A stretch of 6,892 nucleotides of DNA from Actinomycetota bacterium (lineage in GTDB: Bacteria; Actinomycetota; Actinomycetes; Nanopelagicales; Nanopelagicaceae): assembly GCA_009705675.1 (NCBI GenBank), contig WLSX01000027.1, positions 1 to 6,892 on the forward strand. The letters run 5' to 3'. Within the stretch, counting starts at the first letter, position 1, and each line of letters starts with the position of its first letter. Shown here piece by piece: positions 1 through 6,315 of this stretch. A model generated the notes under the pieces. That model saw only the letters and a list, made by a program, of their open reading frames with translations, searched no databases and had not been told where the DNA came from. Made by a program: the position numbers and the translations under genes.

Positions 1-1
1 A

Positions 2-751
2 AGAATTAATGACAAAATGGCAAAGTTACGCCGCGAAATTAAGGATATGAAAACCTCACGGGACACTAAGCGAAATGAGCGCAGAAGAAACAATATTCCT
101 TCAGTTGCAATTACTGGTTACACAAATGCTGGTAAATCATCACTGTTAAATCGTTTAACTGGTGCAGATGTTTTAGTAGAAAATGCTTTATTTGCGACCT
201 TAGATCCAACGGTTAGAAAAACCGAAAGTAGTGATGGTCGGGTTTATACATTTGTTGACACCGTTGGATTTGTTCGGCACCTACCACATCAGTTAGTTGA
301 AGCATTTAAATCAACACTTGAAGAGGTTTCAGAGGCTGATCTAATTGTCCATGTTGTAGATGGCGCTCACCCAGATCCAATGGAGCAACTTCGAGCAGTA
401 AGGGAAGTTATAGGTGAAATTGGTGGCGGTGAGATTCTAGAGATTATTGCAATTAATAAAGCAGATGTAGCCGCGCCAGAGGTATTGATGGAACTACTGC
501 GCAAGGAGAGTAATGCTTATGCCATTTCAGCACGAACCGGATATGGAATTGAAACTTTAGTTAAAGCCATTGAATCATCACTTCCAAAACCGAAAGTAGA
601 AATTAATGCCGTAATTCCATTTAATCGAGGAGATTTAGTTAGTGCAGTACATGAGCAGGGTGAAATAATCTCTGAGGAGTATTTGCCAGAAGGCACCAAG
701 CTTCATGCCATGGTCGGTGGCGCTCTTGCTAGAAAGATTGAATTATTGTGA
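2..751 (+). CDS. hflX: GTPase HflX, 5'-truncated by the window edge
   Basis: HflX is a ribosome-binding GTPase that splits stalled or stress-damaged 70S ribosomes in the cytoplasm. The reading frame is open to the window edge (first full codon at 2) and the residues before the Met at 17 continue the family's conserved linker, so that Met is internal and the N-terminal HflX domain lies upstream. Numbering from the Met at 17, the G1 loop GYTNAGKSS is at residues 34-42, the switch I segment LFATLDPTVR at 58-67, G3 DTVGF at 81-85, G4 NKAD at 147-150, and a G5-like ISARTG near 169-174. The arginine/lysine-rich stretch at residues 1-25 is the usual linker before the G domain. A short C-terminal domain follows and ends at TGA 749-751. 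That stop overlaps the GTG of the next gene, which suggests translational coupling. Identification is firm; only the upstream extent is unknown. Confidence 0.96.
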   Translation, partial: RINDKMAKLRREIKDMKTSRDTKRNERRRNNIPSVAITGYTNAGKSSLLNRLTGADVLVENALFATLDPTVRKTESSDGRVYTFVDTVGFVRHLPHQLVEAFKSTLEEVSEADLIVHVVDGAHPDPMEQLRAVREVIGEIGGGEILEIIAINKADVAAPEVLMELLRKESNAYAISARTGYGIETLVKAIESSLPKPKVEINAVIPFNRGDLVSAVHEQGEIISEEYLPEGTKLHAMVGGALARKIELL

Positions 752-1422
752 GTTTACTTCTTGGACTTAAGTTATTTTTGGCACCATTTTTTGTTTGGAT
801 TATTTCGGTATTACAAGGCAGATATAACGCCAGGCTAGGTGGATTATTTTTAGGCCTACCCCTCACTACTGGTCCATTTTTACTTATTATCGGACTTCAA
901 GAAGGCCGATCATTTGCTAAAACTGCAGCTCATGGAGTGCTAGTCGGTCAGCTTTCATTGATTGTGTTTTGTTTTGTTTACGCTCTTGCAGCCAAAAGTT
1001 TGAATTGGAAAAGGTCAATATTCATTGCCACGATTGCAGTTTGGTCGAGTGGTTATTTTTTCAACCTAATTAATTTTTCTAACCTTGGAGTGGCTATGAC
1101 ACTCTTCTTTGTTTGGGCTATCTCACTAGGGCTATTTCCTAAGTATGAAAAACCAACTGAAAAAGTAGTTGCACCAAAATGGGAGTTACCAGTTCGTCTA
1201 ATAACAACAGTTGTCTTGATCTTGTTATTAACAGCAACAGCTAATATTTTAGGATCTAGGGTTTCTGGAGCACTTTCAACCTATCCGACAATCATTACTG
1301 TATTAGGTGCATTTAGTCACCGAAGAAATGGCCCAAAATACTTAATTGCAACACTACATGCATTAATTCAAGCACTACCTATTACATCATTAATTATGAT
1401 TGGACTTACCTTAATTCTTTAA
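748..1422 (+). CDS. Multi-pass membrane protein of unknown function with internal duplication
   Basis: I do not recognise a named family, so no function is assigned. The 224 residues are strongly hydrophobic, with likely membrane segments around 4-22, 33-51, 62-82, 90-106, 113-130, 150-170 and 198-222, and perhaps a further one near 178-190. A positively charged, proline-containing loop lies near 131-149. Two stretches resemble each other without gaps at an offset of 142 residues: R29-L-x-G32-x5-P38 matches R171-V-x-G174-x5-P180, G53 matches G195, and H62 matches H204. This suggests two homologous halves, a pattern common in small transporters. The GTG start at 748 forms a 4-base GTGA overlap with the hflX stop. 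No strong Shine-Dalgarno is visible (only an AGAAAG at 731-736), which fits coupled translation. The TAA stop overlaps the stop of the convergent epimerase gene. That it is a real gene is likely; a transporter role is a guess. Confidence 0.85.
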   Translation: MSLLLGLKLFLAPFFVWIISVLQGRYNARLGGLFLGLPLTTGPFLLIIGLQEGRSFAKTAAHGVLVGQLSLIVFCFVYALAAKSLNWKRSIFIATIAVWSSGYFFNLINFSNLGVAMTLFFVWAISLGLFPKYEKPTEKVVAPKWELPVRLITTVVLILLLTATANILGSRVSGALSTYPTIITVLGAFSHRRNGPKYLIATLHALIQALPITSLIMIGLTLIL

Positions 1423-2423
1423 GCAATAAATCCATTTGGGAATGGATCAGTTGGATCTAATACCCAAGTTGCTTCACCCATAATCCAAGCTCGACCAGTA
1501 ACTGTTGGAATAATTGCTGGTAAACCTGCCACAGTTGTGTGTTCCTTAACTCGTCCTTCAAATTGTGAACCTATCCAGGATTCATTGATTAATACATCAT
1601 TATCTTTAAACTCTCCACGGGCAACCATTTGGGCAAGCCGCGCACTTGTTCCAGTGCCGCATGGGGATCGGTCAAACCAACCAGGATAAATTGCCATAGC
1701 ATTTTTCCAATGCAGTGAGTCTTTTCCAGGGGATATGAAATCAATGTGATGGCAAATTGCAATATCAGGATTTTCTGGATGAACTGGTTTATTTTGCTGA
1801 TTAATTGCATCACTGATTGCAAGTCCAGCTGCTAAAAACTTTTGACCATTCTCATGTTTAAATTCAATACCAATTCGCTCTACTGGGATGATTGCATAGA
1901 AATTTCCACCAAATGCCATGTCATATTTTATTTTTCCGTAACCTGGAACATCCACGGTTTGGTCTAATTGGTATGAAAATGATGGCACATTAGTCAAAGT
2001 AACTTTTTCTGCCTTACCATTTTTAACTTGGACATCAACAGTTACTAGCCCTGCTGGGGTATCAAGGCGGACGGTGGTAATTGGTTCGGTAACAGTTACT
2101 AACTTTTTCTCTACTAAAACAGTTGCAACACCAATAGTTCCATGTCCACACATTGGTAAGCAGCCAGAAACTTCTATATAGACCACACCCCAGTCAGCAT
2201 CTGATCTGGTTGGTTTTTGCAGAATTGCACCGCTCATTGCTGGATGACCACGGGGTTCAAACATTAACCATTGGCGAAGGTGATCCATATGCTCCATAAA
2301 GTAGAGCCGCTTTTCAAACATAGTTTTTCCAGGAATTTCGTCAATTCCGCTTGTTACAACCCGAGTAGGCATTCCTTCAGTATGCGATTCAACCGTTGTA
2401 ACGGTGCGCAGACTATTCTTCAT
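1419..2423 (-). CDS. Proline racemase-family enzyme, probable 4-hydroxyproline 2-epimerase
   Basis: Probable 4-hydroxyproline 2-epimerase (EC 5.1.1.8; called lhpA in Pseudomonas), interconverting trans-4-hydroxy-L-proline and cis-4-hydroxy-D-proline without a cofactor. At 334 residues it has normal family length. Both catalytic cysteines are present: C92 in MCGHGTIG (91-98) and C255 in DRSPCGTGTS (251-260). A Cys/Cys pair fits racemases and epimerases and argues against trans-3-hydroxyproline dehydratase, where the second Cys is replaced by Thr. The GHG after the first Cys is the form usual in hydroxyproline epimerases, whereas true proline racemases often have GHN; this is family knowledge rather than proof. 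It is the last gene of the minus-strand operon, 5 bases after the DapA-like gene, with a modest GAAAG ribosome site (2432-2436) inside that gene's end. The neighbouring dehydrogenase and deaminase support hydroxyproline over proline as substrate. Dual activity on proline is possible. Confidence 0.92.
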   Translation of the reverse strand: MKNSLRTVTTVESHTEGMPTRVVTSGIDEIPGKTMFEKRLYFMEHMDHLRQWLMFEPRGHPAMSGAILQKPTRSDADWGVVYIEVSGCLPMCGHGTIGVATVLVEKKLVTVTEPITTVRLDTPAGLVTVDVQVKNGKAEKVTLTNVPSFSYQLDQTVDVPGYGKIKYDMAFGGNFYAIIPVERIGIEFKHENGQKFLAAGLAISDAINQQNKPVHPENPDIAICHHIDFISPGKDSLHWKNAMAIYPGWFDRSPCGTGTSARLAQMVARGEFKDNDVLINESWIGSQFEGRVKEHTTVAGLPAIIPTVTGRAWIMGEATWVLDPTDPFPNGFIA

Positions 2424-2428
2424 TTGAA

Positions 2429-3331
2429 TTACTTTCGATTTTTATAGAAATCTAATGTTTGCTTAATATCCTTATTTAGCTGTGCAAGATCACTTGCTGG
2501 TAGCGGTAAACGTGGAAGTCTGGTTGGTCCACCGTAACGTCCAACAGCCTCCATTGCGACCTTAATTGCGACAATAAACTCTTTGCGGCTATCCCAATTG
2601 AATAGGTTATGAACGGCAGCATAAATTGGTTTTGCCTCCTCATACTTACCTGCAAGACAAAGGTTATATAGCTCAACTGATTCTTTTGGCAGCGCATTTG
2701 GGAATCCAGCAATCCAGCCAACAACTCCACCGGTTGATAGCTCAAGCAGCACATCATCTGCTCCAACTAAAACCTCAATTCGTGGGGCGTAGTGGTGTAA
2801 TTGCCAAACTCGGCGCACATCACCAGAAAATTCTTTAATAGCAACCACATTTTCAGCTGCATCTGCAATTCGAGCAACTAGTTGTGGAGTTAAATCTACC
2901 TTTGTATCAAATGGGTTGTTGTAAGCAATTATTGGAACGCCAACTTTACTAACCTCTTTGTAATGGGCGATTATCTCTTCATCATTGGCTCGGTATGCAG
3001 TAGGTGGCAACAACATTACGCACTTTGCACCCATCTCAACTGCTTGTTCAGTCCATCTACGAGATTCAGCTGCGCCATATGCTGCAACTCCCGGAACGAT
3101 ATTAAACCCAGCAGGGGCGGCCTCTAGTGCAGTTTTTAATACTTTCGTTCTCTCCTCCGGAGTTAAGACTTGATACTCACCAAGAGATCCATTTGGTATT
3201 GCGCCATGAACTCCATTAGCTGCCTGCCATTTAATATGTTCTGCATATTTATCGTAATCAACTGAAAGATCAGATCGAAAGGGAAGTGCGGTTGCAGTTA
3301 AAACACCATGCCATGGCTTTGCAGTTGTCAT
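2429..3331 (-). CDS. DapA-family deaminase, probable 1-pyrroline-4-hydroxy-2-carboxylate deaminase
   Basis: A class I (Schiff-base) aldolase-fold protein of the DHDPS/N-acetylneuraminate lyase superfamily, 300 residues, full length. The catalytic Tyr is Y137 in YNNPF and the Schiff-base lysine is K166 in AIKEFSGD. The substrate loop, GTTGE in true DapA, reads GSLGE at 48-52, so lysine biosynthesis is unlikely. Next to a hydroxyproline epimerase and a D-amino-acid-type dehydrogenase, the best fit is 1-pyrroline-4-hydroxy-2-carboxylate deaminase (EC 3.5.4.22; lhpC in Pseudomonas), which dehydrates and deaminates the cyclic imine to alpha-ketoglutarate semialdehyde and ammonia in the cytosol. 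The start ATG lies 9 bases after the stop of the FAD oxidoreductase gene. An AAGG (3339-3342), overlapping that stop, stands 7 bases before it. Another DapA-type lyase, such as a keto-acid aldolase, cannot be excluded from motifs alone. Confidence 0.9.
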   Translation of the reverse strand: MTTAKPWHGVLTATALPFRSDLSVDYDKYAEHIKWQAANGVHGAIPNGSLGEYQVLTPEERTKVLKTALEAAPAGFNIVPGVAAYGAAESRRWTEQAVEMGAKCVMLLPPTAYRANDEEIIAHYKEVSKVGVPIIAYNNPFDTKVDLTPQLVARIADAAENVVAIKEFSGDVRRVWQLHHYAPRIEVLVGADDVLLELSTGGVVGWIAGFPNALPKESVELYNLCLAGKYEEAKPIYAAVHNLFNWDSRKEFIVAIKVAMEAVGRYGGPTRLPRLPLPASDLAQLNKDIKQTLDFYKNRK

Positions 3332-3340
3332 GGATAAACC

Positions 3341-4726
3341 TTATTCGCCCTGCGCTAAAACGCCAAGTGGAATTGGCATAATTATTGGACGATTGACTGC
3401 AGAAATTCGATCAGTATCAGTAGGTAAGACTTTTAACTCATTTGCTACTAGGTCTACAACCGACCGACCACAGATACGCCCTTGGCAAAGGCCCATTCCA
3501 CATCGAGTAAATAACTTGGCAGTTCGAGAATCAGTTGCCCCTAATTCTTCAACTGAATATTTCAAATCACCAAGTGAAACCTCTTCACATCTGCAAACAG
3601 TAGTTTGATCATTTAGCCATGATTGCCAACCTGATTTGACCGGATAAGCCTTAATTAATGCGTTTGCAAACCGTTGTCGTTTTGCTCGTCGTTTACGGTG
3701 AGCTTTTAGAACCTCAACTTTGCACCCAACAAATTTAGCTGCAGCAATACCTGCAATCACTCCTTCTGCCATTGATAGCTCTGAACCACCAATTCCAGTT
3801 ATTTCACCTGCAGCAAAAATTCCAGAAATACTTGTTTGCTGATCGTTATCAACCCAAACGATGACACTTTTATCCTTTGCAACTACTTGCTTGCAGCCAA
3901 GGGATCCAGCTAATGATGTATCGGCAGTAAAGCCCCAACCAATTGCTGCAACATCACACTTGATATTTTTTAACTTTTTGACATTAAAATTTCGATCTAT
4001 TTTTGCTATATCAACAGATTCAAGCTCGCCATTACTACCGGCATGGGCGGTGATAACAGCGTAGCCAAACTTTGCTCTAACTTTTCCTTCGCTAATAGTT
4101 TTAATGTAGTAAAAAGCCTCTTTTAGTTTGCCTAAATTTTCTAAAATAACATTAAATGAAGTAAGCCACCTACGTGATTTATTGGCCTCAAGAAGTGAAA
4201 CAACCTCACCACCTGCTTTAATAACTCCGGCTGCTACCGGTAGTAAGAATGGGCCAGTTCCAGCAACCACAACTCGTTTGCCAGCAAGAACACCATGTCC
4301 TTTTAATAGGGATTGAACGCCACCTGGGGTCATGACACCGGGTATGTCCCAACCCGGAAAGGGAAGTGTTCGATCATATGCACCAGTGCAAAGAATTATG
4401 TTTGCAGTATTAACAATCTTTTCTTTACCTTGATAAATAATTCGAAGCGTAAATTTTCCTTCATTGTTTGTCGCACTCCATATCTGGGCTTCAGACCAAA
4501 CCTCAATCTCTTTTCTTGCTTTAACAGCATTTATTAAAAGTAATCCAGTTTCCAAATCAAAGTGCTGCTCATACTGATCATCAAAATTATCTGATGAATT
4601 TCGCCAGTACTGCCCACCCAATCTTGAATTGCTATCAATTAATAGAACTGGAGCCCCAGCGGCAGCGGCAGCAAGGGCAGCGCTTAATCCGGCCGGTCCG
4701 CCACCAACAACTACAACATTATGCAT
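3341..4726 (-). CDS. FAD/NAD(P)-binding oxidoreductase with C-terminal BFD-like [2Fe-2S] domain, probable D-hydroxyproline dehydrogenase subunit
   Basis: Probable large electron-transfer subunit of a heteromeric D-hydroxyproline dehydrogenase, in the family of HcnB and of the octopine/nopaline oxidase A subunits. Numbering from the Met at 4726 (461 residues), a Rossmann GGGPAG is at 8-13, a second dinucleotide motif GTG at 156-158, and a third flavoprotein motif, SGIFAAGEITGIGG, near 301-314. The C-terminal part has CRC (C378, C380) and C409-x4-C414 in a RCGMGLCQGR setting, which is the BFD-like [2Fe-2S] arrangement. An in-frame ATG at 4735 would add three residues, but the best ribosome site, AGGATGG (4732-4738), contains that ATG and lies 5 bases before the ATG at 4726, so 4726 is preferred. 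The start overlaps the end of the [2Fe-2S] gene by 8 bases. The family is certain; the substrate is inferred from the operon. Confidence 0.9.
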   Translation of the reverse strand: MHNVVVVGGGPAGLSAALAAAAAGAPVLLIDSNSRLGGQYWRNSSDNFDDQYEQHFDLETGLLLINAVKARKEIEVWSEAQIWSATNNEGKFTLRIIYQGKEKIVNTANIILCTGAYDRTLPFPGWDIPGVMTPGGVQSLLKGHGVLAGKRVVVAGTGPFLLPVAAGVIKAGGEVVSLLEANKSRRWLTSFNVILENLGKLKEAFYYIKTISEGKVRAKFGYAVITAHAGSNGELESVDIAKIDRNFNVKKLKNIKCDVAAIGWGFTADTSLAGSLGCKQVVAKDKSVIVWVDNDQQTSISGIFAAGEITGIGGSELSMAEGVIAGIAAAKFVGCKVEVLKAHRKRRAKRQRFANALIKAYPVKSGWQSWLNDQTTVCRCEEVSLGDLKYSVEELGATDSRTAKLFTRCGMGLCQGRICGRSVVDLVANELKVLPTDTDRISAVNRPIIMPIPLGVLAQGE

Positions 4727-4985
4727 TTGAGCCATCCTGAGTTTGAACTTTCATTCCGGACTTTGCTTCGATGATGCATGCTCGTTGATTTGTAACACCA
4801 TCAACTACAACTAAACAATCAAAGCAAACTCCGATCCCGCAAAAAATTCCTCGCTTATTTTTATTAAATCTAGTCTTACGAAGGGAACGTTGATTTGTCG
4901 CTAGTAGGGCCGCTCCAACAGACTGTCCGATTATTGCTGGAATAGTCTTGCCATCGAAAGTGAACTCAATTCTAAATTGCGACAT
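4719..4985 (-). CDS. Small plant-type [2Fe-2S] protein, probable dehydrogenase gamma subunit
   Basis: An 88-residue ferredoxin-like protein whose cysteines C49-x4-C54-x2-C57-x12-C70 form the plant-type [2Fe-2S] ligand pattern. Stand-alone proteins of this size (HcnA-like, related to the N-terminus of sarcosine oxidase alpha) serve as small electron-transfer subunits beside an FAD/NAD oxidoreductase and a DadA-like subunit, exactly the neighbours found here. The reading frame could begin at an ATG at 5045. The ATG at 4985 is chosen because an AAAGGTGG Shine-Dalgarno (4991-4998) ends 5 bases before it, and the extra 20 residues would overlap the upstream gene and lack family character. From this start it overlaps the DadA-like gene by 14 bases and the next gene by 8, so the three subunits are probably made in a coupled way. 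No signal peptide; cytoplasmic. Confidence 0.92.
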   Translation of the reverse strand: MSQFRIEFTFDGKTIPAIIGQSVGAALLATNQRSLRKTRFNKNKRGIFCGIGVCFDCLVVVDGVTNQRACIIEAKSGMKVQTQDGSNA

Positions 4986-6129
4986 ACTCACCACCTTTGA
5001 AGCGTTTTGGCGAGAATGGTGCTGGATCCATAAATGGTGTGGCACCAGTAATTTGCGCAGTGATTAACTCACCAGTTGCAGGTGCTAATCCAATCCCAGC
5101 ACCTTCATGACCAGCTGCATGCCACAACCCGGAAATATTTTCATCCTCACCAATAACTGGTAGATGATCTGGTGCATATGGCCTAAAGCCACGGTATGCA
5201 CGTAGTAGTTGGACAGTAGAAAGTACTGGAAATAAAGAAATTGCCTGCCGTGCTAGTTGGCGCAGAATTGCAATATTCAAATCATTTTTAAAGCCAACAC
5301 GTTCTCTAGATGCGCCAATTAAAATTGTGCCACTTGCCGTGCCCTCAACTACTGCAGATGATTGAAGATCTGCTTCACCACTCGCCACATTTGCAACATA
5401 ATCTGCATCGTAAACTTTGTGGTTAATTATTTTTGGAGCTGGTGAGGTAACTAAGATAAATCCTCGTCTTGGCAAAATAGGAAGGAATGAGTTGGCCAAT
5501 TTTGCTACTTCACCTGCCCATGTTCCGGTTGCATTAATAACAACCGGAGTTGAGTAAGTGTTTTTATCAGTGGTTAATCCAATAATAGATCCAGATACAG
5601 AGTTTATTTTGACTACATTTTCACCTTGAATAAAACTTCCGCCCCTCTTTCTTACTGCTCTAATAATTTGAGCAGCAGCTAACATTGGCTGACATTGAGC
5701 ATCACCTGGGTATAAAACTCCGTAGCTAACATCCTTTGAAATAAATGGTTCAGCCTCTTGCAAGGAAGATGCATCAAGCTCAATAGTCTCAACGCCATTT
5801 ACTTTCTGTAGTGATGCCAACTTTTTTAGATCTGAAATGCCCTTTGTACTTCTTGAAACGACAACGCCACCTTTTGCTTCTAACTCAAATCCACCGCCAA
5901 TATCTGTATCTATTTCAAACCAAGCATCCCTTGATCTAATTGCAAGTGTCAGCTCTGCGCTTGGCTCTTTATCTGAAACTAAAATATTTCCTTCACCTGC
6001 ACCAGTTGTTCCGCTTGCAACTGGGCCGCGATCAATTACTAAAACCTTCAATCCTGCGTTACTAAGTGCAAGGGCGGTACATGCCCCCACAACACCGGCT
6101 CCGATGACTATTGCATCTGGATTTTTCAT
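4972..6129 (-). CDS. DadA/HcnC-like FAD oxidoreductase, probable catalytic subunit of D-hydroxyproline dehydrogenase
   Basis: A 385-residue D-amino-acid oxidase/glycine oxidase-type flavoprotein. The N-terminal FAD-binding motif IGAGVVG is at 9-15 followed by an acidic-end strand VLVID (29-33). The typical R-G-F-R-P-Y-x-P-D-x-L-P-x-I-G segment is at 313-327, and the C-terminal GHEGAGIGLAP at 340-350 closes the FAD site. It most likely carries the amine-oxidising site that converts cis-4-hydroxy-D-proline to 1-pyrroline-4-hydroxy-2-carboxylate, passing electrons to the two Fe-S partners encoded next. It is the first gene of the operon. There is no Shine-Dalgarno before the ATG; instead a TAGATT -10 hexamer lies six bases upstream, suggesting leaderless translation. 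Without its neighbours it could be called glycine oxidase or D-amino-acid dehydrogenase. The substrate is inferred from the adjacent epimerase and deaminase. Confidence 0.9.
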   Translation of the reverse strand: MKNPDAIVIGAGVVGACTALALSNAGLKVLVIDRGPVASGTTGAGEGNILVSDKEPSAELTLAIRSRDAWFEIDTDIGGGFELEAKGGVVVSRSTKGISDLKKLASLQKVNGVETIELDASSLQEAEPFISKDVSYGVLYPGDAQCQPMLAAAQIIRAVRKRGGSFIQGENVVKINSVSGSIIGLTTDKNTYSTPVVINATGTWAGEVAKLANSFLPILPRRGFILVTSPAPKIINHKVYDADYVANVASGEADLQSSAVVEGTASGTILIGASRERVGFKNDLNIAILRQLARQAISLFPVLSTVQLLRAYRGFRPYAPDHLPVIGEDENISGLWHAAGHEGAGIGLAPATGELITAQITGATPFMDPAPFSPKRFKGGEYVAI

Positions 6130-6135
6130 GTCGTA

Positions 6136-6141
6136 AATCTA
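6136..6141 (-). promoter_or_regulatory. -10 element of a leaderless-type promoter for the five-gene operon
   Basis: On the minus strand TAGATT matches the actinobacterial -10 pattern TANNNT and ends six bases before the ATG at 6129, so transcription would begin at or next to the start codon. No Shine-Dalgarno is present to offer an alternative. No good TTGACA-like -35 is visible at the right distance. The position is diagnostic of leaderless genes, but the assignment is by pattern only. Confidence 0.6.
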
Positions 6142-6172
6142 CTGTTAGTACCCTTTTTTAACTATCTGTAGT
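6138..6172. promoter_or_regulatory. Candidate tandem operator half-palindromes (ACTA-N4-TAGT type)
   Basis: A perfect ACTA-N4-TAGT inverted repeat occupies 6161-6172. A near copy, lacking one terminal match, occupies 6138-6149 and overlaps the -10 element. The centres are 23 bases apart, about two helical turns, and cover the -10 and -35 regions of the operon promoter, as a repressor site pair would. The elements are short and the region is AT-rich, so chance is a real alternative. Confidence 0.3.
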
Positions 6173-6190
6173 GGGTTACTTCACCAAGAG

Positions 6191-6197
6191 AGGAGGT
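6191..6197 (+). promoter_or_regulatory. Perfect Shine-Dalgarno AGGAGGT
   Basis: AGGAGGT is fully complementary to the anti-Shine-Dalgarno of 16S rRNA and lies five bases (counted from AGGAGG) before the GTG at 6202. It is the strongest ribosome site in the window and is not placed to serve comEA, whose start is about 120 bases further on. It is the main reason to take the small ORF after it seriously. Confidence 0.7.
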
Positions 6198-6198
6198 A

Positions 6199-6212
6199 AT
6201 TGTGTTCACAAT
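6199..6212. promoter_or_regulatory. Palindrome ATTGTG-TT-CACAAT, candidate operator
   Basis: Six-base perfect arms around a two-base centre, spanning the GTG start of the small ORF and lying about 75 bases upstream of the operon start. TTGT/ACAA arms of this kind are common in GntR-type operators, and GntR-type regulators often control amino acid catabolism, but no regulator gene is in the window. As RNA it could form a short hairpin sequestering the GTG. The function is unproven. Confidence 0.35.
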
Positions 6213-6291
6213 AAACCCGATATCAACACCATTGGGCAGCCAAGACCTAATATTTAGATTTCCACAAATTTTAAATTACCCCCACCGTTAG
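6202..6291 (+). CDS. Small ORF of 29 codons, possible leader peptide
   Basis: A GTG-initiated frame of 29 codons ending at TAG 6289-6291, preceded by a perfect AGGAGGT with ideal spacing. The peptide begins MFTINPISTPLGSQ and ends NYPHR. It has four prolines, no membrane segment, no signal peptide and no recognised motif. It ends 24 bases before the comEA start on the same strand, so it may be a leader peptide, a small protein of its own, or the remnant of a gene. There is no run of a single amino acid as in classical attenuators. Within it, 6232-6243 can form a TTGG-GCAG-CCAA hairpin without a following T run. I see no clear -10 element for it. Translation is plausible from the ribosome site alone; function is unknown. 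Confidence 0.4.
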   Translation: MFTINPISTPLGSQDLIFRFPQILNYPHR

Positions 6292-6315
6292 GCGAAAATA
6301 ATATTTGATTAGCCA

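Noticed and set aside
1419..2423. Trans-3-hydroxyproline dehydratase
   Set aside because: Both catalytic cysteines (C92, C255) are present; the dehydratases have Thr in place of the second Cys.
2429..3331. 4-hydroxy-tetrahydrodipicolinate synthase (dapA) for lysine synthesis
   Set aside because: The GTTGE substrate loop is replaced by GSLGE and the gene lies in a catabolic operon.
4986..5045. N-terminal extension of the [2Fe-2S] protein from the ATG at 5045
   Set aside because: The AAAGGTGG site directs initiation at 4985, and the extension only overlaps the upstream gene in another frame.
3341..6129. Hydrogen cyanide synthase (hcnABC) reading of the three oxidoreductase genes
   Set aside because: The subunit types are the same, but direct linkage to a hydroxyproline-type epimerase and a DapA-family deaminase makes D-hydroxyproline dehydrogenase a better fit. 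Octopine/nopaline oxidase was set aside for the same reason.
5837..6136. 99-codon plus-strand frame antisense to the DadA-like gene
   Set aside because: It lies entirely opposite a clear flavoprotein gene apart from its last bases, has no ribosome site and no recognisable protein character. Similar frames opposite the other operon genes were rejected too.
6151..6160. Run of six T (6154-6159) as part of a terminator
   Set aside because: No stable GC-containing hairpin precedes it on either strand, and both flanking genes point away from it.
6247..6306. Short AT-rich inverted repeats (6247-6257, 6267-6277, 6296-6306)
   Set aside because: Arms of four or five bases made almost only of A and T are expected by chance in this composition, and none is followed by a T run.
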